Source: Castanea sativa
Lineage: Eukaryota; Streptophyta; Magnoliopsida; Fagales; Fagaceae
Direction of reading: 5' to 3'
Length of the DNA stretch: 64,000 nt
NCBI RefSeq assembly: GCF_040712315.1
Contig: NC_134019.1
Coordinates: 37,787,873-37,851,872 of the forward strand
Shown here: positions 56,818 to 64,000 of the stretch, piece after piece
How the letters are laid out: every line of letters begins with the position of its first letter
Numbering within the stretch: the stretch's first letter is position 1
Translations under genes and position numbers: made by a program
Notes under the pieces: generated by a model
Databases searched by the model: none
What the model saw: only the letters and a program-made list of their open reading frames with translations
Told to the model about the DNA's origin: nothing

Positions 56818-58737
56818 CTAGAAAACCCCCCACTGACTGCGGATGAAAATGAGAGAAAGATCAAGAGAAACCAGACGCGCTGATTAGATTTATTGCTCAG
56901 GCATATCTATCGCAAATTCATATCACTATGAATAACTGTATGTGTATATGTGTGTCCGTGTGTGTGTGTGTGTGTGTGTGTGTTAGAGTCTTAGATGACT
57001 ACTCTGATTAGATTTATTGCTCATCATGCATATATCTATTGCAAATTCATGTCACTATGAATACCTGTATGTGTATATATGTGTGTGTGCGTGTGTTAGA
57101 GTCTTAGATGACTACTCTGATTAGATTTATTGCTCATCATGCATATCTATTGCAAATTCATCATTATGAATAACTGTATGAGTGAACTAATTGACATATG
57201 TGTGTGTGTGTGTGTATTTTATAGAAGACTACTGTTACTACAGGCAAGCTCTTAGAGCTTGCTGAAAAGAATGTGAAACTGGCAGTTGTGGAGGATAAGG
57301 CCAGACAATTTGAAGAGGCCTATAAGCTTTATATGAAGGCATTTGAGTATGCAGGCACTTATCTCTTCTATGAGAACAATCCATGGCTTAAGAAGCAGAA
57401 TAGGCAGTCATTTTTGGGTCATTATAGAAGGGCAACAAAAATAAGAGGCCGTCATAACTTACATGGACCCTCTTTATCTAATAGAGCAGAAAGCGGGCTT
57501 GGTCTTACAAAGTTGAATGTGAAGTTGAGTCATGTGGGCGGACTTGAGGCTTGCAAAGCAGTATTGGTTGAAGCTGCCATAGTGCCTATCGAGAATCCTC
57601 AATTTTTTACCGGTAAGTTCTCCCTCCATCATTGTATTTAACTTTTGGGTTTTTTAATCTCTGCTTTTAGTTTATTTGATGAATAGTAGCATGTTCCCTA
57701 TAACAGGACTACATCATTCAATAGCACAAAAATTTCAACACGTTATCACCACAACTGACCTTACAACACTGCCAAAGAGCTATAGCACAACTGGCACCTC
57801 CTTCCTTATAAGTTACGGGGGGAGGATGACATCATGGTTCTATCAAGTAAAGTATTCCCACCATGTCTCAACCTAACCGTTAAAATCTTGAAATGGAAGA
57901 ATCTCAAAATCCTAGCCCGAACTGAAGTACCGGTGGCACTCGCTAACTAGCTGGCCTCAAGATATAACTGACACTTTAATTACATATCAGTCAGTCCAAC
58001 TGCAACTGAACTTTAAACCCTCGACGACACTCAGATTTAACCTTATTGGTCTATAACTACACGTGCCGCAACCACCATCCACGGAGCACAACTAACATAA
58101 TAATACAAACAAAATCGAAAACTCCAAGCTTATAAATTCTTAAACAAATTCGATGAAGCACAAAAAGGGAAAAGATTATAACCATTTAAAGCAAAACTCC
58201 TCTAACTTGTTACGTTATGCAATGCACAGCAACATTAAATTGATCAATGTTTTTGGTAAGTACTAAATCGAAATTCATAAATCCTAGTACCTTACAAAAA
58301 TTCCCCAACAAGACAAACCCTAAGCAATCACTAAAACCCTCCAAGAACCAAACACATAAAAAAAATTTAAATTAAATTTTTTTAAAAAAAACCTTCAATC
58401 AACTAGTAAACAGAAGCAAAAATTACTAAACCCTAGAATAATAAACAGCGGTCAAAGTAGAAGAAACCAAAAACCAAAAAAAAAAAAAAAAAAAAACCAG
58501 TAATAAGAATAGAAGAAAACTGACAATATGAATGTCTTGGAAGCCAGAGAGAGCGAGAGTCTTGAGAAGCTCGCAGCCGATACCGCCAGCACCAACCATA
58601 AGGACCTTCGCGCCCTACAAAAAACGAAAAGCCCCAAAAATATTAGCGAAAAGCTGAAATTGAAGAGAGAGAGATTAGGGTTTTTGAGGGGGGGAGGGGA
58701 GTACCTTAATGGAAGATAACTGGTTTTGAGAAGCCAT
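50490..58737 (-). CDS. SAE2: SUMO-activating enzyme subunit 2 (SAE2/UBA2), 11 exons
   Basis: Exons in coding order: 58737-58705, 58614-58525, 56168-56085, 56014-55796, 55334-55233, 54551-54099, 53945-53716, 53029-52936, 52822-52640, 52563-52466, 50823-50490. The total is 1920 nt, 639 residues; Arabidopsis SAE2 is about 625. Features: ATP-binding GAGGIG (19-24), NLNRQF arginine-finger region, [14 protein letters not shown], zinc-binding CYEC (153-156) with the second pair CYVC in exon 8, and the catalytic Cys168 in PVCTITSTP. The ubiquitin-fold region is followed by a lysine-rich tail with KKRR and NKRKRMQ nuclear signals. With SAE1 it adenylates SUMO, takes it as a thioester on the Cys and passes it to SCE1. 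All introns are GT-AG except intron 8, which has a GC donor (GAG|GCATGT). Introns 2 and 10 are swollen by repeats. Every junction keeps the frame and matches the family, so it looks functional. Confidence 0.96.
50857..51097. mobile_element. hAT-type MITE in SAE2 intron 10
   Basis: The left AGAGCCCGTTTGGATAG and the reverse complement of the right end, AGAATGTGTTTGGATCC, are imperfect terminal repeats of the common GTTTGGAT MITE type. The interior is non-coding with an A-rich run at about 51024-51041. The target duplication is not clear. Confidence 0.65.
51190..51300 (-). mobile_element. tRNA-derived SINE remnant in SAE2 intron 10
   Basis: On the minus strand GCCAATGAGCTTTAGCTCAA gives a tRNA-like head with an A box (TAGCTCAATTGGCA). 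A degenerate B-box region (GTGGATTGAAGACC) and TGTGTGTAACTTTCC follow. No clear tail or duplication is visible. It is a different family from the copies at 14428 and 45541. Confidence 0.6.
51926..52241 (+). mobile_element. 5'-truncated LINE 3' end with 13-bp target duplication
   Basis: It encodes the C-terminal tail of a plant LINE ([16 protein letters not shown], then a [11 protein letters not shown] segment) in one plus frame. It then has a short 3' UTR (AAATGAAGTTTTTATTTACC) and a poly-A run to 52240. ACTCTGAAGACAT flanks it exactly at 51913-51925 and 52242-52254. It lies in SAE2 intron 10, antisense to the gene. Confidence 0.9.
55613..55644. repeat. (TG)n microsatellite in SAE2 intron 4
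   Basis: About 16 uninterrupted TG repeats just downstream of exon 4. Likely length-polymorphic. Confidence 0.9.
56780..57230. repeat. Microsatellite and three-copy minisatellite in SAE2 intron 2
   Basis: An (AT)n run (56780-56812) precedes three copies of a unit of about 113-124 bases. The units begin GATTAGATTTATTGCTCA at 56882, 57006 and 57119. Each contains TATTGCAAATTCAT, then a GTGTATGTGTG tract; two copies end TTAGAGTCTTAGATGACTAC. The array abuts the VPS4-like fragment. Confidence 0.88.
57244..57612 (+). pseudogene. VPS4/SKD1-like gene fragment (MIT domain and start of AAA domain) in SAE2 intron 2
   Basis: An open plus-strand frame encodes an MIT-domain-like segment ([20 protein letters not shown], then [10 protein letters not shown] and [12 protein letters not shown]). 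A short linker follows, then the segment [26 protein letters not shown] and PQFFTG, which corresponds to the block just before the Walker A motif of VPS4-type AAA ATPases. Similarity ends exactly at ACC-G|GTAAGT, a good splice donor, and no Walker A/B exon follows. The sequence is diverged (the expected W in the VKW block is L) but has no stop. It is a captured or translocated gene piece, antisense to SAE2 and probably non-functional. VPS4 normally disassembles ESCRT-III on endosomes. Confidence 0.75.
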
Positions 58738-59220
58738 GAGAGAGAGAAACAAGAAGGAGGAGAGTGAGTTGAAATTTGGAATATGGAAGGTTTAATAAGA
58801 AGTGTAGTATTGTTATTATTATTATTATATACCATAAAGAGAGAGAGAGAGAGAGAGAGAGAGGAATCGAACGTGGGACTAGAGAGAGAAATGGTGAGGA
58901 ATCTAGGAGAGAGAGAGAGAGAGATAGAGGAAATGGAAAAAGGTTAGTGACCGTGGGCTTCGTGGAAAGGTCACACCAACACACGAGACGCAAGTCGCAA
59001 CTAAAGAGTTGCGGCTTCTGCTTCTTTCAACTGGTGCTGCTGCTGCTGCTGCAGCAAAGGGAGAGTGAAAAGTGGACGACTGGGGTGAGGGGGGCGCCAA
59101 ATTATCAGTATTAAGATTTGTTACCTAATCAAAAAGTGAAGTGATGATATTCAATCTCATCTCTCTCTCTCTCTCTCTGTCTCTGTGGAAAATGGAGGAT
59201 TGGAATTGTTTGCCTATGCA
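58738..59220 (-). promoter_or_regulatory. SAE2 5' UTR and promoter region
   Basis: The region upstream of the SAE2 start is rich in GA/CT tracts (58841-58862, 58907-58924 and the CT run 59160-59178), common in plant 5' UTRs and core promoters. A CTGCTG run sits at about 59035-59053. No single TATA box could be assigned. The small frames here are low-complexity translations of these tracts. Confidence 0.5.
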
Positions 59221-59618
59221 AACCTATAGAAATAAATAATGGTTACCATTACTAGTCCTACAAATAAAAAATAAATACTATGGACCCGATAGCCAATGTT
59301 ATTCTAATAACTTTATTTATATTTTTTAAAAAGATGTGAATAAAAAAGTAAATAAAAATATGTGTAATATTATTTAAATATTAAAAATTGTTGTTATCAC
59401 CGCATATTTTTGGTACAATAACCACTTTATAAATATAAGTGTTTGTGAAAAACGAGGATCAATATTCAAGTTTTCAGGAAAAAATTCCAACCACATATAT
59501 AGAAATTCTATCTTTAAGAAACAAAAAATACGGTGGTTCAAAATACATTACCCAACACCCCTATATATTTGTAACTCATTATTGTCCTCGGTATATCAGC
59601 CCATTTGAGAAACTACTT

Positions 59619-59682
<64 letters not shown>

Positions 59683-61424
59683 ACTCTTTTGACCGACAGA
59701 ATATGATCCTAGTATAATAAAAGTATTCTATAGTTTAAATAAATAAATGAATAAGTATTCTATAATTTCATTCAATTAATTCACTTAATGACTCTTTCTC
59801 AAAAAAAAATTCACTTAATAACTATTGTTTATTTAATTACTAGACTCATCACATATATTTTGCACATGAAATAATTTATTCGTTTTTTTTGTTTAATGTT
59901 TAAAAATGATATATAAATAATCGTTTGTATTTTTTTTAAAGTAAGAGGTAGGGTAACGTGGAATAATGTTTAAAAATAAAATAGAGATAGTGTCTAAGTT
60001 TTAGGTTGAATTGAGAAGATAAAGGAAAAAATCTAAAATTTATGAACTCTAAATTACTCTTTTAACCAATTTGTGTTTTTTAATTTAAACTTTTTTAACT
60101 AAAAGATAGGAGTATTTTATAAAGTTTAAGAATTTGTGTGGAGTATTTTAGCACACAAAATACTGAAACCCAAATAAGGAATCATCTTATTGATAGTATA
60201 AAATCTATAGATATAGATTATTATTATTATCATTGTTGTTGTTGTTGCTGAGATTATCTAAAGTTTGGAGGATTCACATTATCTACAGTTTTTCAATAAA
60301 TTTCACCATGAAGTTCCTAAAATCCTATCTACTCATTTTGAAATAAGAATATTAGATTTTATCACGTCATCAACTTTTTAAATAGCATTTATTATTAGTG
60401 TTGTGGTATTTATTTAGATTTTAAATGATGTGGTCAAATTCATTCCCTTACCATGATAAGTATGAAATAGTGGAATTTTTGAGAAACAAACACACACACA
60501 CACTGACATACACACAATAGAGAGGGAATGGAGTTCTAATATAAAGGCACACCACAACTCTACTCAAAAGCTGAAATAGTGGAATTGATAGGATAAAATA
60601 CTAATTTCTCTTATTATCAACAAAAAAATAATACTAATTCCTCCTCTTCTTCTTTTCCTCAAAAAGTCAATTTTTCATTCACTCATAATTGAAATATAGT
60701 TGAATGAATTTGGAACGAAATTCCCATAATGCCATTTATGTTTTACAAATTTATTATGATTCGTCTTTAGTATTATTTGCCTCACTTTACTCATTTCACA
60801 TTTTGAGACGAGAGATTTAATTTTTAAATGTCTCAATTGAAAAAACTAAAGAGCATTGAACGAAACTCTTGGCATAAAATTTTTTTTTCATATTCATTAT
60901 TGAAATTAGAGTTTGGAATATTGTTCCAACACTAACGCAAAAGCCTAACAGGGTTATAGTGTGAAATGCCTACAAGGCTACATCAACTATACAGCCCCCC
61001 TTTCCACCTTTCTAGTCAATGCTTATCAACACACATCATATTTGTTCCCACAGTGATTATGGTCTCATTGTTGCGATCCTATGATAGCTACATAATATAT
61101 ATCCGGACAAAATAAAAGTCAATAATACTATCTAGAACGGGATATGGAATCCACAAAATTACATGTTAGATCTTCATGTAAATCAATAGTCGTACAAAAG
61201 TATGAAATTAGGAGGAGCGCTATTGATAATGAATATATAGGTGATATTGCTAATGGTATACCAACTTTCACGTGGAATAATGAATATATTCTACAATGTG
61301 TGTACTTGGTGGGTGAGCCATCATATTCTAATATAGGTCAGGAAGGACAAAGGGACATTGGTGCATTTGTGTTTTTGGCAAACATGGGGTTATTAATCAG
61401 TCAAGTTGCTATACTATGTCTAGG
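59221..61424. other. AT-rich intergenic DNA, no gene recognised
   Basis: A (TA)n-(GA)n compound microsatellite lies at about 59620-59676 and a CA tract at about 60490-60520. The 107-residue plus frame at 61144-61467 is open and of mixed composition, but resembles no family I know and runs into the repeat below. Confidence 0.4.
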
Positions 61425-61745
61425 TATATGCACGTTAGAAATGCTTTCTAAAGTGCCAATATCATAACTTTCGTATTGATTCGGATTTAATATCCATACC
61501 TCTCAATCTATTGGGACCAAACATGTTAATCGAGATATTTATAAGGCATTATGCTATTACTAAAGATATTACAAATGTTAATCGAGCTATTTATATGCAC
61601 ATTAGAAATGCTTTCTAAAATGCCAATACTATATCTTTCATATTGATTCAGATTTAATATCCACACCTTCCAACCTATTGGGACCAAACATGTTAGTCGA
61701 TATATTTATAAGGCATTATGCTATTACTAAAGATACTACAAATTT
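61425..61745. repeat. Two-copy tandem duplication, 167-bp unit
   Basis: ATGCACGTTAGAAATGCTTT at about 61429 and ATGCACATTAGAAATGCTTT at about 61596 start two copies. They share GGATTTAATATCCA-type, TATTGGGACCAAACATGTTA and GGCATTATGCTATTACTAAA segments with roughly 90% identity by eye. Confidence 0.85.
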
Positions 61746-61853
61746 TATCATATAACATTTACATTGTTAGATTATGACATAAAACTTGTGGTAGTTTTAA
61801 TATTTTTAATGTAAATGCTATGTCATAAAATTTTGAGTATTGAAACTTTTGAG

Positions 61854-62282
61854 TAGGGGTGTCTAGCCCACCCACCCAAACTCGACCCGTAACCACCCAA
61901 TTCAACTACTCCAATGGTCAAACTCGGTCCCGACCTTCAAAAACCCAATGTTCACGAGTCGGTTTCAAATCTCCTCCTCCAAAACCAATGAAACTCAACC
62001 CACCCAAATACTCAATTTCAGCGATTTTTCAAGATTTCCAACCACATTTTCAATTAAATATAATGGATATACATTGGATCTGACTGAATTTGGCGAGTTC
62101 TTTACACAATTTGGTAGAAAATTCACCAAATATGACGAAATCTCACCTCGTTTCAGCGGATTTCGACGATTTTCGATTTCATCCAAAATCAACCACCACC
62201 CGACAGCGACCCAAACTGACGAACCTGATATTGTTATGGGTCGGTTGTGGGTTGGGCTCAAATCAACCCATGAACAGCCCTA
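61854..62282. mobile_element. hAT-type MITE, 429 bp
   Basis: The ends are TAGGGGTGT at the left and TAGGGCTGT (reverse complement) at the right. Subterminal ACCC/GGGT motifs (CTCGACCCGTAACCACCC; GGGTCGGTTGTGGGTTGGG) resemble those of the large hAT element. The flanks CTTTTGAG (61846-61853) and CTTTTAAG (62283-62290) are an 8-bp duplication with one mismatch. The frames inside are translations of the element and not genes. Confidence 0.8.
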
Positions 62283-62499
62283 CTTTTAAGGTTACTTATT
62301 TATTTATTTTTATTATTTTGAAACTTACTTTTTAGTTAAATTCATAAATTAAGTATTAAAGTATAAATCATTTCTTTATAAATGGGGGTGGCCCTCTGAC
62401 ATTTTAAAAACTTTATTCTTCTCTTGTATATTAATAAAGAGTATCAATTATTTGTAAATTTTACTCAATTTTCCATTGAAATAAGATTCTCTACCATTT

Positions 62500-62882
62500 A
62501 GGGGTGTGTGAATATGTCGGGTTGGGAATTTTCATCCTAACCCAAGCTTGTTGAGTTGAGAAATTCTCAACCTAATCCATGTGGATCAGTTTGGGTTGGA
62601 TCCTTGGATTATGCTTACGTGCTTCATGCCTTGGTAAAAATTTGAACTTTCCTTAATTAATTACATTTTTTACTAAATTGTTATAATTCACATAAAAAGC
62701 CTTAACCTTGTTGCAAATTTCCAAATTCATCAAGCTAAATTTTCAAATACCTAAATGAATCAAACAAAAAAATAATAATAGGGGAATAAAATTCTCAATC
62801 CACTAACCCACAAAAACCAACTAGGGGTTTTGGGTGGGGCTAGGTCGGTTTTGTCAAGTTAGTGGTTTAAATGCACACCCTT
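62500..62882. mobile_element. Possible second hAT-like MITE
   Basis: The left AGGGGTGTGTGAAT and the reverse complement of the right end, AAGGGTGTGCATTT, are short imperfect terminal repeats. The interior has GGGTTGGG/CTAACCC motifs. No clear 8-bp duplication was found, so the call is tentative. Confidence 0.45.
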
Positions 62883-63341
62883 TCTATTAAATTTTCCAAT
62901 CTCCTTTAATTATTATTTATATGTTAGACACGTGGTGTTCAAAGATCAAATAAATATCATATGTCTCATATTCGGCTAAAAATAAGAGGAAATTTAACAA
63001 TTCAATTGAAGGACATCATTTCCCACTGTATATAAACTCATTAACTTTATGAATGTTTAAAACACACGTATTCAATGATATATAAATATCGTAAAATCAT
63101 TTTTTGTTTCCAAACAACAAACTCTTACTCTTTTTCGTTTCGTATTTATAAAGTATGCAAAAATGCATGGATCTTTTTCCTTTCCAATTAGAAGAAAAGA
63201 TGCTATAATTTTAAGATTAAAAGTTTGGGCTATGTTATACTCTTTCATTCACAAACAAAATAAAAGCTTTTCTTTTAGTTTTTTTATTTTTATATTTCTC
63301 TTATATTATATTGAATATGTTAAGATGTAAAAATGACATTT

Positions 63342-63462
63342 GTCAAGAGTCTTCTAGCTCGGTGGCATAACATGCTCTCATCTATTAGGAGATTCAAGGT
63401 TTGAATCTCTCTTCCCCATGGTTACAAGTTATAACAATCGATTTAAAAAAAAAAAAAAAAAT
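63342..63462 (+). mobile_element. tRNA-derived SINE, about 120 bp
   Basis: An A box (TAGCTCGGTGGCATAACATG, about 63355) and a B box-like AGGTTTGAATCTC (about 63395) precede a short body and a poly-A tail (63446-63460). Its sequence differs from the family at 14428 and 45541. Confidence 0.7.
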
Positions 63463-63469
63463 TACTATC

Positions 63470-63850
63470 GGGACAATTGCACTAACCTCCCATAAGGTTT
63501 TTAGTTATTGCACTCCCCATCTCTCTAGTTTGGAATAAGACACTTATCTCCCCTAAAATACAAACTATTTACACTTACCTTTTATGAATGACTTAAAAAA
63601 AAAAAAAAAGCATTAAAATACTCCCCAAAAAATGTTTTAATAAATCCCATATTTTTTATTATAGGAGGTGTAGATGACATTTTTATGTGGATGGTAAAAT
63701 AGATTCCAATTTTTTAAAAGTCTTCTTTAAGTTATAAATAAAAAGTCAATTTAAATAGTTTGCATTTTTGTGGAGATGAGTGTCTTATTTCAAACTAGAT
63801 GTGTGAGTGTAATAAGGAAAAGACTCATGGGAGGTCAACACAATTTACCC
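63470..63850. mobile_element. Mutator-like MITE with about 100-bp terminal repeats, 381 bp
   Basis: The left end (GGGACAATTGCACTAACCTC from 63470) and the reverse complement of the right end (GGGTAAATTGTGTTGACCTC from 63850) align over about 100 bases, sharing CTAGTTTG and AATAAGACACT. The candidate 9-bp flanks match poorly. It is inserted directly behind the SINE poly-A tail. Confidence 0.75.
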
Positions 63851-63865
63851 ATATATATTATCCAG

Positions 63866-64000
63866 GCTAATTACATTAACATCATTGAGCTATAGCAAAA
63901 ACTAAACTAAATATACTCGATTTTCTATAATGACATTAAATCCTTAAATTCTAAGAATAATTGACACCTTGCCCCCCTTGACCTTTTATTTCTTTCAATA
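63866..64000. other. Possible left end of another terminal-repeat element, cut by the window edge
   Basis: GGCTAATTACATTAACATCA resembles the starts of the Mutator-like ends elsewhere in the window in style (GG, then alternating short AT-rich words and CC-rich runs), but no partner end is inside the window. Confidence 0.3.

Noticed and set aside
56882..57150. CRISPR-like spaced repeats
   Set aside because: The direct repeats are a eukaryotic minisatellite with GT tracts; spacers are not unique and the genome is a plant.
58776..59114. 112-residue plus frame rich in RERERE
   Set aside because: Translation of GA microsatellite in the SAE2 upstream region.

Overview
The window looks like nuclear DNA of a woody eudicot. 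It is AT-rich, has spliced genes with small exons, and is dense with plant-specific transposable elements (Tat-lineage Ty3/gypsy, hAT, Mutator-like, Helitron and CACTA-like elements, tRNA-derived SINEs, plant LINEs). Nothing read here fixes the species; a Fagales-like tree genome would fit, but that is a guess.

Only three host genes are convincing. (1) 29230-31875 (+) is an intronless CrRLK1L receptor-like kinase, closest in recalled features to Arabidopsis BUPS1/BUPS2. (2) 46310-46883 (+) is a two-exon, 94-residue protein resembling the OXIDATIVE STRESS 3 (OXS3)-like family. (3) 50490-58737 (-) is a complete 11-exon SUMO-activating enzyme subunit 2 (SAE2/UBA2) of 639 residues. All exon phases agree, and one intron uses a GC donor.

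Layout. 1-2550: a degenerate repeat and a Mutator-type MITE with 121-bp terminal repeats. 2550-13020: an old, multiply frameshifted Tat-type gypsy element on the minus strand, whose gag is split by a 4.06-kb hAT element (8109-12170) with a perfect 8-bp target duplication. 13500-15850: minus-strand Helitron-like ends with a SINE among them. 16430-18530: three tandem copies of a CACTA-end-containing unit. 20374-24803: plus-strand Helitron-like ends. 24933-27747: a 2.8-kb non-autonomous LTR element with a gag fragment and 5-bp duplication. 29230-31875: the receptor kinase. 33547-45292: a young, nearly intact 11.7-kb Tat-lineage element with 737-bp LTRs and a 5-bp duplication. 45541-50240: SINE, OXS3-like gene, Mutator-type element, MITE. 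50490-58737: SAE2, whose introns hold a LINE tail, MITE, SINE remnant, a 3-copy minisatellite and an antisense VPS4-like gene fragment. 58740-64000: AT-rich intergenic DNA with further MITEs and a SINE.

The most interesting unit is the young Tat element. Its gag-protease and RT-RNaseH-integrase frames are the same frame, separated by one amber codon in a UAG-CAR-YYA readthrough context. That context is kept in the old degraded relative 36 kb away. Between pol and the 3' LTR lies a spliced gene in antisense (three exons, about 820 codons, coiled-coil C-terminus, one internal stop), followed by eight copies of a 153-bp tandem repeat. The old relative has a related, diverged array at the same place.
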